Below, in pieces: positions 27,191 through 39,300 of a stretch of 64,000 bases of DNA (position 1 is the first letter of the stretch; every line of letters begins with the position of its first letter). The translations under genes and the position numbers were made by a program. This stretch comes from Nymphaea colorata. Lineage: Eukaryota; Streptophyta; Magnoliopsida; Nymphaeales; Nymphaeaceae. A model generated the notes under the pieces. The model was given only the letters and a program-made list of their open reading frames with translations. It had not been told where the DNA came from and searched no databases. Location of the stretch: NCBI RefSeq assembly GCF_008831285.2, contig NC_045148.1:9181001-9245000 (forward strand), in the 5' to 3' direction.

Positions 27191-29683
27191 GCACGCTCAC
27201 TTAAGATTGGGAGAAGGGAGTTTGATTTGAATTGGGCTTAATAAAATTAAAAAAAGTTAGGGTTTCTAGTTTATTTTCAGTGTACTTTGAGGAACCAAAG
27301 AGAAGGAAGGAAACAAACTAGATGGAGCCATTGGGACTTGAAAGTGCTGCCCATCTTTGTGGCCGTATCTTCATTACAGTTAGTTAGCTTTTCTTGGTTC
27401 CGTAAACAAAGCCCTCGAACTCCATGAAATTGTGAGAATCAAGGAGGAGGAGGAGTTCACAGATTGGCAATTTGGATCTTTGCGTTTGCATGCTAGTGAG
27501 GTCGGGGCAGATTTGCTATGAGGAAAATAAAATGCCAAGAAAAAATGAAGGTTTTATACGTTGAATACATGCATGTACATACATACTCTTTTTATTTTTA
27601 TATTTGTGTATGTATGTATGTGTGCATGTGCATGCCCGCATGCATGGCGGCACCACCTAAGTATATTAGAGTAGTTGGTAGTAAAGTTGTCAGGATCGAC
27701 CCCAATTCAAGAGCACCATGTTACATCTTTTGACTATTTTTTAAAATATTTTTAAGATTTTTGTATTTTGAATTACTTTTTATATGTTTTTTATTTGCAA
27801 ATGACTTAAAATATTTTGGCAAATTTACAGTTGATGGATGTCCAGGGGCAATGGACCCCTCAAAATTTCAAAAAAAAATTGAAAATTTTCATTTTGCACA
27901 TATACAAATTTTGAAAAATTAAATTTCTGTCCATGTTAAAGTTTTGAAAAATTTCTAGCTCCACACTTGTGGATGCGTCAAGCCTGAATCAGCTGCTTCA
28001 AATTGAATTGGTAGCAAATGAATTCAATTTAGTGGTACTTTGGAGTACCTTGTGCCAGTTTTTAACTATTTTCTACAATATTTTAAGCTTTTTTTTTATG
28101 ATCTGAAACATTAGCTGAAATCGCTCTGAAACTATGTACATGATCAACTGTTGCAGACCTGGAGAAGAAGGACAGAACAACATGACCAACCTTCCAATTC
28201 ATGAGTACTCACTTGGGGATTGGAACTCTTCTCTTCTGTGCCTTCATCCTTGACCACTGTGCCCCATTTGACAGAAGCCAAAGCAGGAGTGGGTGATGAA
28301 CAAAGTAAGTTAAGCTTCTTCTGGTGGGGGCACATTGCAGCAGCCTTTCTCAGCAGTTCAGCACTAGAAAGTGACGGCTGTTTGGCGCCAATAGCAACAG
28401 CTCTCCCTGCTCTTCCATGCCATGTGCTGTTGGTCAGTGAGTCAGAGCGAGAAAGAAAGCCATAACAAAGAAAAACTGAGCAGACCTTCTCTGGTTCCCA
28501 CATTCAGAGATGGATGACAGCTGACATTAGCTTTCTCTTTTGGTGATTCTTCCTCATTTTCTTCACAAAACACTTTCAGTAACCATTTTATTGCTCCAAA
28601 TTAAATGAAAAGCTACCGTTTCATTGCTATTCTTCTCTCTTTCATTGATGGAGATAGATCAACCTTTACTTCTGAGAAAAAGGCAGAGAAAATTTCCACT
28701 CTATGTTGGTTGTACAAAGGCTGGACCCTCTTTGGAAAATGTGTTCCCTATCAAAGGAAACAGGATTTTTCCAAAAAGGAGTTCAGGGTTTTGGGTGGAG
28801 TTCACTTTCAGTTGGTCCTACGAGGGATGTAATTGCATGTCATTGTCTACCCATTCACCTCCTCCTACCTATGATCCTAATAATGCATGTCAAGACAAAC
28901 TGCTATTAAATGTTTTTGCGCCATATCTGCCAAAATATGCTGGTTGCCAGATCACAGGCCATGCTTATGGTTAATCATTTATATTTGATGACAAAACCTT
29001 AGGCCGTGTTTGATTATCTTGAATCTGAGATCTTAATATCTTGTATTAAGGCCGGGGGGCCTAGCTGTGCCGACCGGAACCCGGGCATGGCCAGGCAATC
29101 TCAGGCAGCCTGAGTCCATTGGTGGGCCAGCAGTTGGTCGAGGATCTTGCCTGACAGACGGGGTTCGGCGGCAGTCCAAGATTTCAAATCTTTGATTTCT
29201 AGCACGGTCCTGAAATTTTTCGATTGAAAGATACATGGATTGGTTGTAAATTGAGATACAAGGATCTGAAGCACTCTGAGAAACTTAAGAGGCAAATTAG
29301 CAGCAGGAACACCTTATGGGTGTTTCATGTATCTACCTAAAAGATTGAAGTAGATTCATGGAATAATAGGTCTAGTGTCCAATGAACCTGCTCCGATATT
29401 TAGAATAGAATCACGGGACACTTTCAAAGTGTCTCTACTGCCAAATGACCCTTCAATGTAAGGTTCTGAAATTCACAATTTGCTGTGGCAATCAAAACAA
29501 ACAGAGATTGAATTGAACCTTAAGTTACAGACCACTTTCAATATTCTTCAGTTTTGTTGATGGTCATGTCTTTTGTCCTCTAAAAACTAACACATATACA
29601 TGTGCCCACACACATAGAGACACACATATACACTATCATAATGTCGATGTGGACTAGATTGGGCACATAATTGATCTTCCATC

Positions 29684-29686
<3 letters not shown>

Positions 29687-29729
<43 letters not shown>
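29687..29729. repeat. (AT)n microsatellite
   Basis: An uninterrupted AT dinucleotide run of about 42 bases, intergenic. Confidence 0.95.
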
Positions 29730-29731
<2 letters not shown>

Positions 29732-31340
29732 CCACCTATTTCCACCTGACTGTAGTTATATGTTCAAAGAAAATTGCTGGAGAATTCGAATGATCGCTTT
29801 TTTTTGTGTGTTTAGATATGATTGTTGATACATCTTAGCCATTCTGATCTTCGAAGAGATTAGATAGCCTGCAAGTGAATAATAAACAATACGATCTGGT
29901 ATATAAATAAGTATCAGGCGTTTATGTATTTGTAAACGGGGACTTTCAGGAGTTTCTAGGTTGATGTTCTACAAATTCATAGTAAAAACAGATCATGTTC
30001 TAAACACAAGATGGTCGATTTACCGCATGGTTTCAAGCAAATAAAATGCACTAAAAGTACACAGTAACAAACTATTTATATAATTTCATGTACTAAGAAT
30101 TATTCAAGTTTTTTGGTGGGTAGGACTTGGTGTTCTGGTAAGAAATGCATTCTTATACTGTGCTCTATTGTAAAGTCCGTGATTAGGCATCTCTTGGTCA
30201 TCAAACCATGAAACATTTTCATATCAATGATGCAATTCACATCTATTGAACCCTATATCTTCTTTAACATCCGTGCTATTCCATGAATCTACTTCAAAAC
30301 TCAAATAGATTCATGGAACAAGTGAATAAGTGTTATATGAATGTCTTAATTTTGGGACAGATTCATGAAACATTCACATGTTGTTCATAGTATCAAACGC
30401 CCCTATGTGTGCAAGCCTTCCAGTATTTTGATATCTATATACACATAAATGATCAGTTTACAATTTTATTTTTAGTGACAAAAGACTCCTTCAAAGACCT
30501 GACCTGTTAATAGGCGTGTCCCTTAAGAGGGCGTTTGGTAACAGGAACTCTACATTTTCTGAATGGTACTCTTTAAAAAACACAACATTCCTATTATCAG
30601 GAGAAAAGCCAGAAATTTTCATTAGAGAGCTAAACTATAGTTTCAAAATTTTAACAGAAGCCGAAATATCTACCGCCCTCAAAAATTTTGCCGTGTATAT
30701 GACATTAGCCTACCGGGGACAGGATATATCCTTTAGAAAAGTACAAGTCATTGACAAAATTTAATGCACTGCAACACCTCTATATCTATATGTACATACA
30801 TTCTCTATCACCAATTATGAGATCCTTTCAGGACATCCATTTATTGTTATCCCGGGTCAACCAAGTTTGGTACAAAAAAGTTAATACACTGAGCCTGGAA
30901 GGAAGGAAGGAAGAAAAGAAAAAAATTCACCGTGTGCGTGGAGTAAAATGCTATCTCATAAATTTGATCCATTAATCAAAATCACAGCAAACTCGGATTC
31001 TGAAGGGAAACTAATAATATTTTGACATGAAGAAAAGTCCAGCCCATATGTCGTTTGCAATTTTCATACAGGCTCTGTTTTCTTTGGTCTAGCGGTCAGA
31101 TTTGCCACAATTACGTGTTTGACAGGATGGGGAAAGTGTCTGATTGTGTGCTTTTCACACTCCATATCAAAAGGTACATCATGAAATCAAACATGGTATT
31201 GAGTGTCGCGTACATATCTGTCATGCATGTTTTCCTTTAATTGTTTTTCCTTTACTTCTAAAGCATTCCTATGAGCGTGTGAGAAATTGAGACACGAAAG
31301 CCTCCCCATCCCGGCCTCAATCTGCACTCCTTAAAGAAAG

Positions 31341-31630
31341 TGTCCCATGAATTTACCCCAAAGATTTGCTCACATTCATGAAATATTAATTTTAATGTTT
31401 CATGAATATGAAACAAAATACTCAAAATAGAATGTCCTTGCTGCTAAACGACCCTGTTGTAAAGTGAATATTGTTACCATATCATTTGGAGCATGACACC
31501 CTATAAACATCCCGTGAATTTACCCCAAAAATTTACCCACGTTCGTGAAATATTAGTTTTAATGTTTCATGAATCTGCCTCAGAATATTCAAAATATAGA
31601 ATGTCCTTGCGGTAGCAAACGACCCTGGAC
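31341..31630. mobile_element. Two tandem Tourist-like MITE fragments
   Basis: Two copies about 167 bases apart begin CCC(A/G)TGAATTTACCCC (31344 and 31511). Both run through TTTTAATGTTTCATGAAT and both end AGAATGTCCTTGC, then AAACGACCCTG. That terminus matches the 8336 end of the intact element, so only one end of each is preserved. Confidence 0.65.
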
Positions 31631-32183
31631 AGTTCTTTCATACCTGTCATAAATTGAAAAGAAGATCCAGAGGAAACAGTTTAGGGTTCATTCTAATCTC
31701 AACTTGAAGACAATAGGAAAAGAGAGGTAAATTGCTGTGTGTTTGGAGCATTCTTTCTTTCCTTTCACTGGTTTCGACCACGACCTAACACCAGACATGA
31801 AACCTCTTAATTTCTTTTCTCTTCTTTTTCCCCACTTTGAGCACAGATTCAATCTAATTGAAATCGATAAAGCATGTCTAAGACTAAGAAGCACCAATGA
31901 CTGCTGAAATGACATGGGAAGAAGATGAGCCCAGCTGGTGATTATCACAGTGGACCATCAACATTTTTTCAAAGTTAGGCAGATGTATGTGTATAAGTCT
32001 CAGCTTCGCCTTCAGCTTTGAATATGAAGCTAGTCGACATTGACGTTGGCCCAACTGATAAGTATGAGTTGTAAATTTCGTTTGTGTTTTCTATTGGCCG
32101 TTGAAATGGAACTGCCTTACATTAATAACTTGCTTGTTAGAGGAGATAAAGAAGTAAAGCTGGACTTCAACACTCCCCATTAA

Positions 32184-32194
32184 GTGCAGTTCAT

Positions 32195-32269
<75 letters not shown>

Positions 32270-32322
32270 TGCAGTTTTTTACTCTCTCTATCGCTATATA
32301 TATATACACACACACACACACA
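32184..32322. repeat. Duplicated compound microsatellite (CT/AT then CT/AT/CA)
   Basis: AGTGCAGTT followed by ACTCTCTCT occurs twice (from about 32184 and 32268). The first copy is expanded to about 40 bases of CT and about 28 of AT. The second is short and ends in a CA run. Confidence 0.85.
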
Positions 32323-32754
32323 ATCTTTTTTATGATTTTTTTATGTATGTGGGGTGGGGGAGAGAGAGACACAAAGATGTTCTGAAGTTTTATGGAAATT
32401 GACTTCAAAATTATGGTTTGTGAAATTCTTTTGAAAACTAAAATTGTTTTCTGAATATTTCTTTAATGTTTTTACTTAGCGAAGTGTGTGCGGTTGTAAA
32501 CAAAATAATCGTTTTAAGGTTGCACAGTTATTTATAAATTTTCAAATGTTGGTTGGTTATTTGTGAATGCATGAAATGTTTGAGCAGTTTCCAGCTCAAA
32601 ATATATACCATGAGGAAGAACTTTGTATGCAAAATATCATCAGGTTTTTCAAAAAATTCTTCTAGGAAGTCATCTGAATCCCTTAGCGGCCCTAAGGGGC
32701 TTGTTTGCATCTGGTTGAGCTATTGCCAAACATACTATGACCTGGTGTTAGGGA

Positions 32755-33250
32755 TGCCAATATATTTGATTTGGATTAGATATTTGACCCAATCTTTCCA
32801 AAAAGTTGAATATGAAGAGAAAGATTAACATTGTGATTAAAAAGTCAGATCAGATTCAGATTTCATCTGATCGGATTCAGATTCGAATTCAGATATATAT
32901 ATAAATATCTTATCAGATTTAGTTTTAAATAAATATGCTATATCCAATGCTCCTACTCCATATTGAAAATCAGCTGGATTGGTCTAAAATTCAACTATGA
33001 ACACAAAAATCGGATTCAAATATGAATGCAAATTGTGAAATCAGATTTTGGGTTTCAATTTGGATATAACTTTCTTTGTTTGTATTCAAATCCAAATTGA
33101 TTTAGATTCAGATTCGGATCGGATCCAGATTACGAAATTGGATTTCATATTTGGATTCAGATACGATTTTTTTATTCATTTTCAAATCTAAGTTCGAATC
33201 AGAATATGTAAGTATTAAAAAAAAAACCTGATACAATTAAGAGCATATCT
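32755..33250. repeat. 'GGATTCAGATTC'-type dispersed repeat
   Basis: Degenerate iterations of GGATTCAGATTCG, AGATTCAGATTCGGATCGG and TTTGGATTCAGATACG run through the interval, interrupted by a TATATATCC segment that recurs near 34735. Confidence 0.5.
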
Positions 33251-33828
33251 CACTTGAATCCAATCCATTAATATCCTTATGAGAGGTAAAAACCTTGAGG
33301 TTTTATATGGATGGGTGAGAGACTAAGTCTCTTAGCCCGGGGATTGTTTGTGACTTTATGCAAGTTACAAAAAAAAATTACGTAGATCTTTATTTTAGGA
33401 TGCAAACGTGACAACGAGAAGGTGGTGAAAGGGAGATATGAGGGGGCGACACAATTATTATATATATATATCAAGTTCGAGGCTTGTGATTGTGCCGAAT
33501 GTACTCAGAAGGCTACAGAAGAGAAAATATATGGTAGATGTGGTAACATAAATGTTAAGAAGCAAGTCAATTGGAGATCACCGGATGACTAGACACAAAA
33601 AAATCAATATATATGGAAATAATAACCAATATAATAACATATAAGTAGAGAGAAAGAAATTTCGAAAGCAATACATGGTATAAAGCCAAATTAAATCATT
33701 AACTAATCCAAATTTTCTATGTCTAAGTCGGATTTTATAATTAAAAAAATCTGTACTTTTTATAATTGAAGCACAAAATCAGGCTTGCTTTTTAAGCTAA
33801 ACAGTGGTTCAAACTTAAATAAGCTAAA

Positions 33829-33990
33829 TTGTGACGGAACCAGAAATTTTGGCTTGGAGGGCACTAATCTAAAACTTCCATGCTCGGAGCGGTACCAATA
33901 TATATAATTAATAGTCAAGCAGGAATGTAAAAATAAAGATATTTTGTGGAGCTGGTGTAGGCAATTGCCCATACCAACACTAAATCATTT
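33829..33990. mobile_element. Diverged hAT-like MITE relative
   Basis: ACGGAACCAGAAATTTTGG, then GGGCACTAATCTAAA, and later GCTGGTGTAGGCAATTGCCC are in the same order as in the better-preserved element at 50038. The ends are too worn to delimit. Confidence 0.4.
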
Positions 33991-34639
33991 TTTTTTTTTG
34001 GTCTCTGGATCAACATTTGTCTTCCATTTTTTCTAAGAAACACTTACAATATAGTGCAAAATCAAAGTTGAGCAACTTGTGTAATTGTGCCAAGGGGTCA
34101 TTTTCTTACGTAAATTATTGCAGCACAAGGTGAGATCCAAACCCAGACATTATTAATGACAAATACCATTGTAAACTTTCTATATATGTCGGGGTCGGGC
34201 TGCAAATGCAAAGGTTTTGCCATTTTTTAATGTAGTTGAAGGCTCCTAATGCCTCAAAGGGGCGTAATAGCAAATGAGACAACTAAGTTGAAGGATACAC
34301 CATAGATTCATCGAGATGGATAGATCTCGAATAAGTCAGAATCTTCGAGAGACATAAGGGTATAGCCAGAATCATCACCAATTGTCATCCAATGTATGGG
34401 CGGAGCCAAGTGTGGGCCGGCAGGTGCCTTGGATCCCCCTAAAAAGGTTTTTAAAAAAATCTACATGTAAATTTTAAAATAATGTATTTATCTGATATAA
34501 AAATTTTGAAAAATTATATTTCAATCCCTCTTGAAATTCTGAAACTATAATTCTGTCTCAAAAATTTCCTAGCTTGGCCCCTGATCCCACAAACACCTTA
34601 TTCATGGTTCGTATGGTAAGTGTAGGAAAATATAAAATG

Positions 34640-34985
34640 ACGTTTATTCATATTTGAATTCGGATTCAGTTTTAAATAAATATTTGATTGGTCCCATGTT
34701 CGTATTCAAACTTAGGCTTAGTTTTAGATAGATATATTATATCCAATATGCGTACGTTCATATTTAAAATGCAATAATGCGGTTCAGATTCAGTTAATCA
34801 TTTAACAGTTGGATTCAGAATCAGTTGTTAATTTGAAAAGAAGGATCCAGCTTCAAATTTAAAATTTAGATTTAGATATGGTATTAGACTCTTCTTCATT
34901 CGCAATTAAAACTAAATATTTCAATTTTTGATAAACTAGGTATGGTAAAATTAATTACATCTAATTCAAATCCGATCAGTCATCC
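34640..34985. repeat. 'GGATTCAG'-type dispersed repeat
   Basis: TTTGAATTCGGATTCAG and TATATTATATCCAATATGCG resemble the repeat at 32885-32950. The copy is AT-rich and non-coding. Confidence 0.45.
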
Positions 34986-35211
34986 TAATGCTCTCAAGAG
35001 GGTTTAGGATCATGCTCGCCTTGGTTCTAGCAAGGTCTTTTAGTTAATAAGAATATCAAAGAAATATACTTAACGGGGGGGTTGTTGAATGACACTTGAA
35101 AACTTGCTTTTATTTCATAACTAGGTTTTTAGATTGCTTGGTTGCCACCAAAACTGGATTTGAGGAAAACCCAGTTTTAACAAAACTCTGGTTTTGTTAA
35201 AGGGGGTGAAA

Positions 35212-35404
35212 AGTATAACACCTCAGAAGTTTAGTCTGGTATCGAAGATTGTGAGAGATCTTCAAGAGCTTATAAAGGGAGGCCATTAATGAGATGATTG
35301 TTTCGGTTTCTAGTTTTTTTGAGGCTGAAGCTGAAATTGCTAGGGGGCGGGTTGGGATCCGTCAAACCAGGGGCCCGAGCTCAGGAATGGGTCAGGTTGT
35401 TATA
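35212..35404. mobile_element. LTR-like retrotransposon fragment
   Basis: AGTATAACACCTCAGAAG, TCTGGTATCGAAGATTGT and GCTTATAAAGGGAGGCC are in the order seen in many plant LTRs, where a TATA-like box follows a conserved leader. The end is GGTCAGGTTGTTAT. It is homologous to 49278-49441. No internal coding region adjoins. Confidence 0.4.
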
Positions 35405-36320
35405 AAAAGTCTGTCCCTCCTCATGTCATTCAAAAACCAAGTTTTGGATGCATCAACTAAACAAAAGTACAAGGTTTTTAAAAAACTTGACCAAGGTTTT
35501 ACAAAATTGGGTTAGATGAGAATATCATCCAAATGTCTCCTTAAACTTTGTTTGCTGGCTATTTAAAATTAAATTTAGTTACATATTTAAGATTAAAAAT
35601 AGATTTACATTGACCAACTCATAAATCCATATTACATTTGCTTAGGCTGCCAAATTTTCATTTGACAGTAGAAAATTTTTGCGAGTCTACTTTTCTCCTG
35701 ATATAGTGTCTCTTGGAGAACTTGTCGAGCCTTCGAGGACTCACCTTCTGCTACCACCTTGAGTGCAAATGGATCCAAATTCCAAATGTTTATTCTGATC
35801 GTGGATCCTATAAGGAAAATGAACCATTTTATTTTGCCCATAAATCGGAAACAAATAGATTGGATTCGATCTGAATTCAAGCATATGTTCAACAAAAACT
35901 GATCTGTTATGCCTGCTTTGGATTATAAGATAACTAGTACTAACAGACATCGAGCTTGTTACTAAGTTTTTATGAATTATTTTTATTAGATTGTATACAT
36001 TTTAATCTGAATTCGGCATCGGATTATATTCAAATAATCGGCATTCAATGGTACATGTTGATTGAAGTCTTTAAATTTTTCAATTTTAAAAGTTCCATCG
36101 TCAGTTTGATTCTCATCAGTTTGATTCTTATGAGCAAGACGAAGAAAAGGAAAATGAATTTGGCCATGTTGAGCAGATCTCTCAAGTATCTGAATCCTCC
36201 AACATATTCGGGTTCAGTTTCGGAAATCCAAATGAGATCCAACCGTCTTCTCGGCCCTTTTTCCGCTTCTTTCGCGAGTCTGATTCCTCCCCATCCTTTT
36301 CTTCCCTCCAAACGCAGGAA

Positions 36321-39300
36321 ATGTTTTTCCGACCGTCAGCGAGAGCCATGGCCGCACTCTCCTCCTCTTCGTTGTTGCTCCCGCGCTCTAACCCTAACTC
36401 TGGTTCCCTGCTGCCCTCTTCCTTCAATGGCTTGTTCTCCCTCAGGTTGTCAACTCCGAGCTCGCGGTCGCGACTCATCGTGCGCGCCCTCTCCGTTTCG
36501 TCCACGTCTCCCATCGAGAAGATCAGAGTTCGGAATCCCATCGTCGAAATGGACGGTGAGTCTTCCATTGCGCTCGTCTGATATGATTTTTTTCTTTGTT
36601 TCTCTGTTTTTTGTTGTCATTTGTTTGCCCGCGCTCGAGTTTTATTTTCTGTTCTTTTTTTTTTTGGATTTAGGGGATGAAATGACGCGAATTATCTGGA
36701 GAATGATTAAGGACAAGGTTGGTTAAGTTTGTCTTTGGTTTTCTTCCATGTCGTTTCCGTTACCGCTTGCTAGTTGGATCACCAGGGCGGCTTTGAGATT
36801 TTTTTTTTCCTGGTCTGCTTCTTCTTCTTTAAATTTTTCATATGCTTACATTGCATTGACGAATTCGAAGAAGCTTTGACAGTTCTTTATTTATTTTGAG
36901 CAGTATGGAAGTAAGCGTGGGAGGATAATAAATCTGCTTGGGGTCGTTTCGTTTCTAAGAATTGTGTGTCACTTTATATGCATTTGCTTGGAACATGCGT
37001 GTTTTATCGGAACTACCAATGTTTTTGGGTTATCGTTTCTCTAATTGATGGGAGGACTTCTAGTTGATTAGGAGTTATGAAAATATGCTTCTTAGCGAAG
37101 TTGCAGTATCTACTTTTTTTGTTTGCTGCTAGAAGCCTGTTGCTCGAGAATGAACAGTGGATCCTATAGTTAATTTGTATTACGGGTGAAATAGAAATGC
37201 TTATCTGTTGCATTAGGGATGAAAGATAAATGCTCGTCTAATAGATTTGATAAGGAGGGTCTAAGTCGCTTGAAGTTCTCCTATTTCAGTTCTGAGTCCT
37301 CACTTTTAAGTATTTATGCATTCTAAGGAGCTTGCTAGCGACAGCTTTGACCTCTTATTTCTTACTGAATTCAAATGCTTAACTATTATTCTTGAAGTAG
37401 TTCATCTTTTATTTGTTGACTGGTATGCCTTTACTTCTTATGCTAGCTCTATTGGACAAATTATTTTCAACTCTTTGATTGTTTTCTTTATGTATGTGCA
37501 GCTTGTATTTCCCTATCTAGATTTGGATATTAAATATTATGATTTAGGAATTTTGAACCGCGATGCTACAGATGATAAAGTTACGATTGAAAGTGCTGAA
37601 GCTACACTGAAGTAAGTGATCCTTTTCTATTGTTAATGAACTTCCTACTTTGGTTCTAAGTTGTGAAAATCAGAAGTTGGATGCAAGTCATTCAAGACAA
37701 TAAAAGGTCTAGTTGGTCAGTGACAGTCAAGTTGGCGCACAAAGTCAGTGACTAGTTGGCTGATCAACGACTAGGTTGACTAGTTGACTAACAAGTCACT
37801 GGTTAGACAGCAAAAAGGTTGGTTGACAAACTGACTCAGGATTGGACTGGTCAGGATTTTAACTACAAAGGATCGGTTAGCCATCTCTTTTTTGATCTTG
37901 AAGATAATGGCTTAAAGGGTTAAGAAATTATTTGCATTTTGTGCCTTTGTTTTACTTTATTTAGCTTGGAGATAAATTGTTTGCAAGATCGCTATTTTCT
38001 TGTTCTTGAATAATTCCCCTTGGAGGGGGAGGGGGTTTCTAAATATTGGCGGCACACATGCCTAAATTTTCAAGATTTCAGAAAAATTACCAATCATATT
38101 TCTTCTTTTTGGTTGATCTTAGTTTTCCTAATGGCTAGTTTCTATTGAAAATATAGTCATGCCATCTAGCTCATTTGTAGGTATAATGTGGCTGTGAAAT
38201 GTGCTACAATTACTCCAGGTGAGCAAGATATTCCTTGTTTGTGTTTCAACTTTGTTTATTTTTTTTTTCTAGCTTTCAATGATTTTCCGTTTATCATGTT
38301 TGGAACACTGGAACTAGATAGAGAAGCATATTCATGATTCAAGTACCAAGATTTTGCAGTCTTGATCAATGTTCAGTAAATGCTTACATATGTTATGTTT
38401 TGCTATAAAAAAATTGCAGATGAAGCTAGAGTCAAGGAATTTGGGCTGAAGTCAATGTGGAGGAGTCCTAACGGAACGATTAGGAACATATTAAATGGCA
38501 TGTAACTGCTTTTATTGAATTTTCTTTTGACACTTTTTAATTCAAATTGTACATGCTTTTCAGAGCCTCTTGTTGGTTGGTTGATCTAATTACATTTGGG
38601 GTGAGTCAAATATGTCTACCTCATTTGGAATGGGAATTAAGTTTGGAGTTATGATTGATGGCTACAGGGTCCTTTGTGATGGACGCCATCAAGTGTTGTA
38701 TGTCCTCCTTTAAAAGTATTCTCTGTGCACATTTTGTCAGTTTTTTGTCTGCTTTAAGTAAAATGTGTGCTTAAATGTTGATCAATGCTTTGTAATATGA
38801 ATGAATTAGTGTGTGCATTTGGTGCTTGACAAGCCCTTGCATCAAATGATAGCCCCAAGGAGCACCATTTATGAGGTTCTGGGTGCAACTAGTGTCATTT
38901 ATATTATTATTAACCTGTCTAGAGGCACCTGTAAAAACACATATGGACTCATGGAATGTAGTATTGCTATGTTTAGTTAGCGTATCCATATCAAGTACTA
39001 TCAACCTGTATAGAGCGACCTGTATAATTGCTTAAAATATGCAGCATTTATATTAAATATTATCAACCTGTATAAAGTAATCTGTGTAATTGGGTAATGG
39101 AACTTACCTGTCTTTTTTACAAGCTTTCGTTGATTGGAATTCTTTAATAAGACTTACTAAGACAAGATCGTGCACTATCTTGCTTTAGGGACTGTGTTTC
39201 GGGAACCTATTCTGTGCAAAAACATTCCCAGACTTATACCTGGTAATTAACCTAGTTCCACTCTTGATATTGTTAAAAATGATTTTTCAAACTGTCTGTT

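Larger units (their letters stand above)
16229..36320. other. Roughly 20-kb gene-poor, repeat-rich interval
   Basis: No open frame here shows a recognisable domain or a plausible exon series. The interval is AT-rich and made of degenerate MITE and LTR-like fragments, GC-flanked AT repeats, 'GATTCGGAT' repeats and microsatellites, listed separately where they can be delimited. The first few hundred bases above 16228 should include the NIK promoter, but no TATA box is convincing. Confidence 0.7.

Noticed and set aside
35956-36726. A 256-codon open frame overlapping the start of the isocitrate dehydrogenase gene
   Set aside because: It lies in another frame, is low in complexity, and runs through exon 1, intron 1 and exon 2 of a gene whose own frame is strongly conserved.
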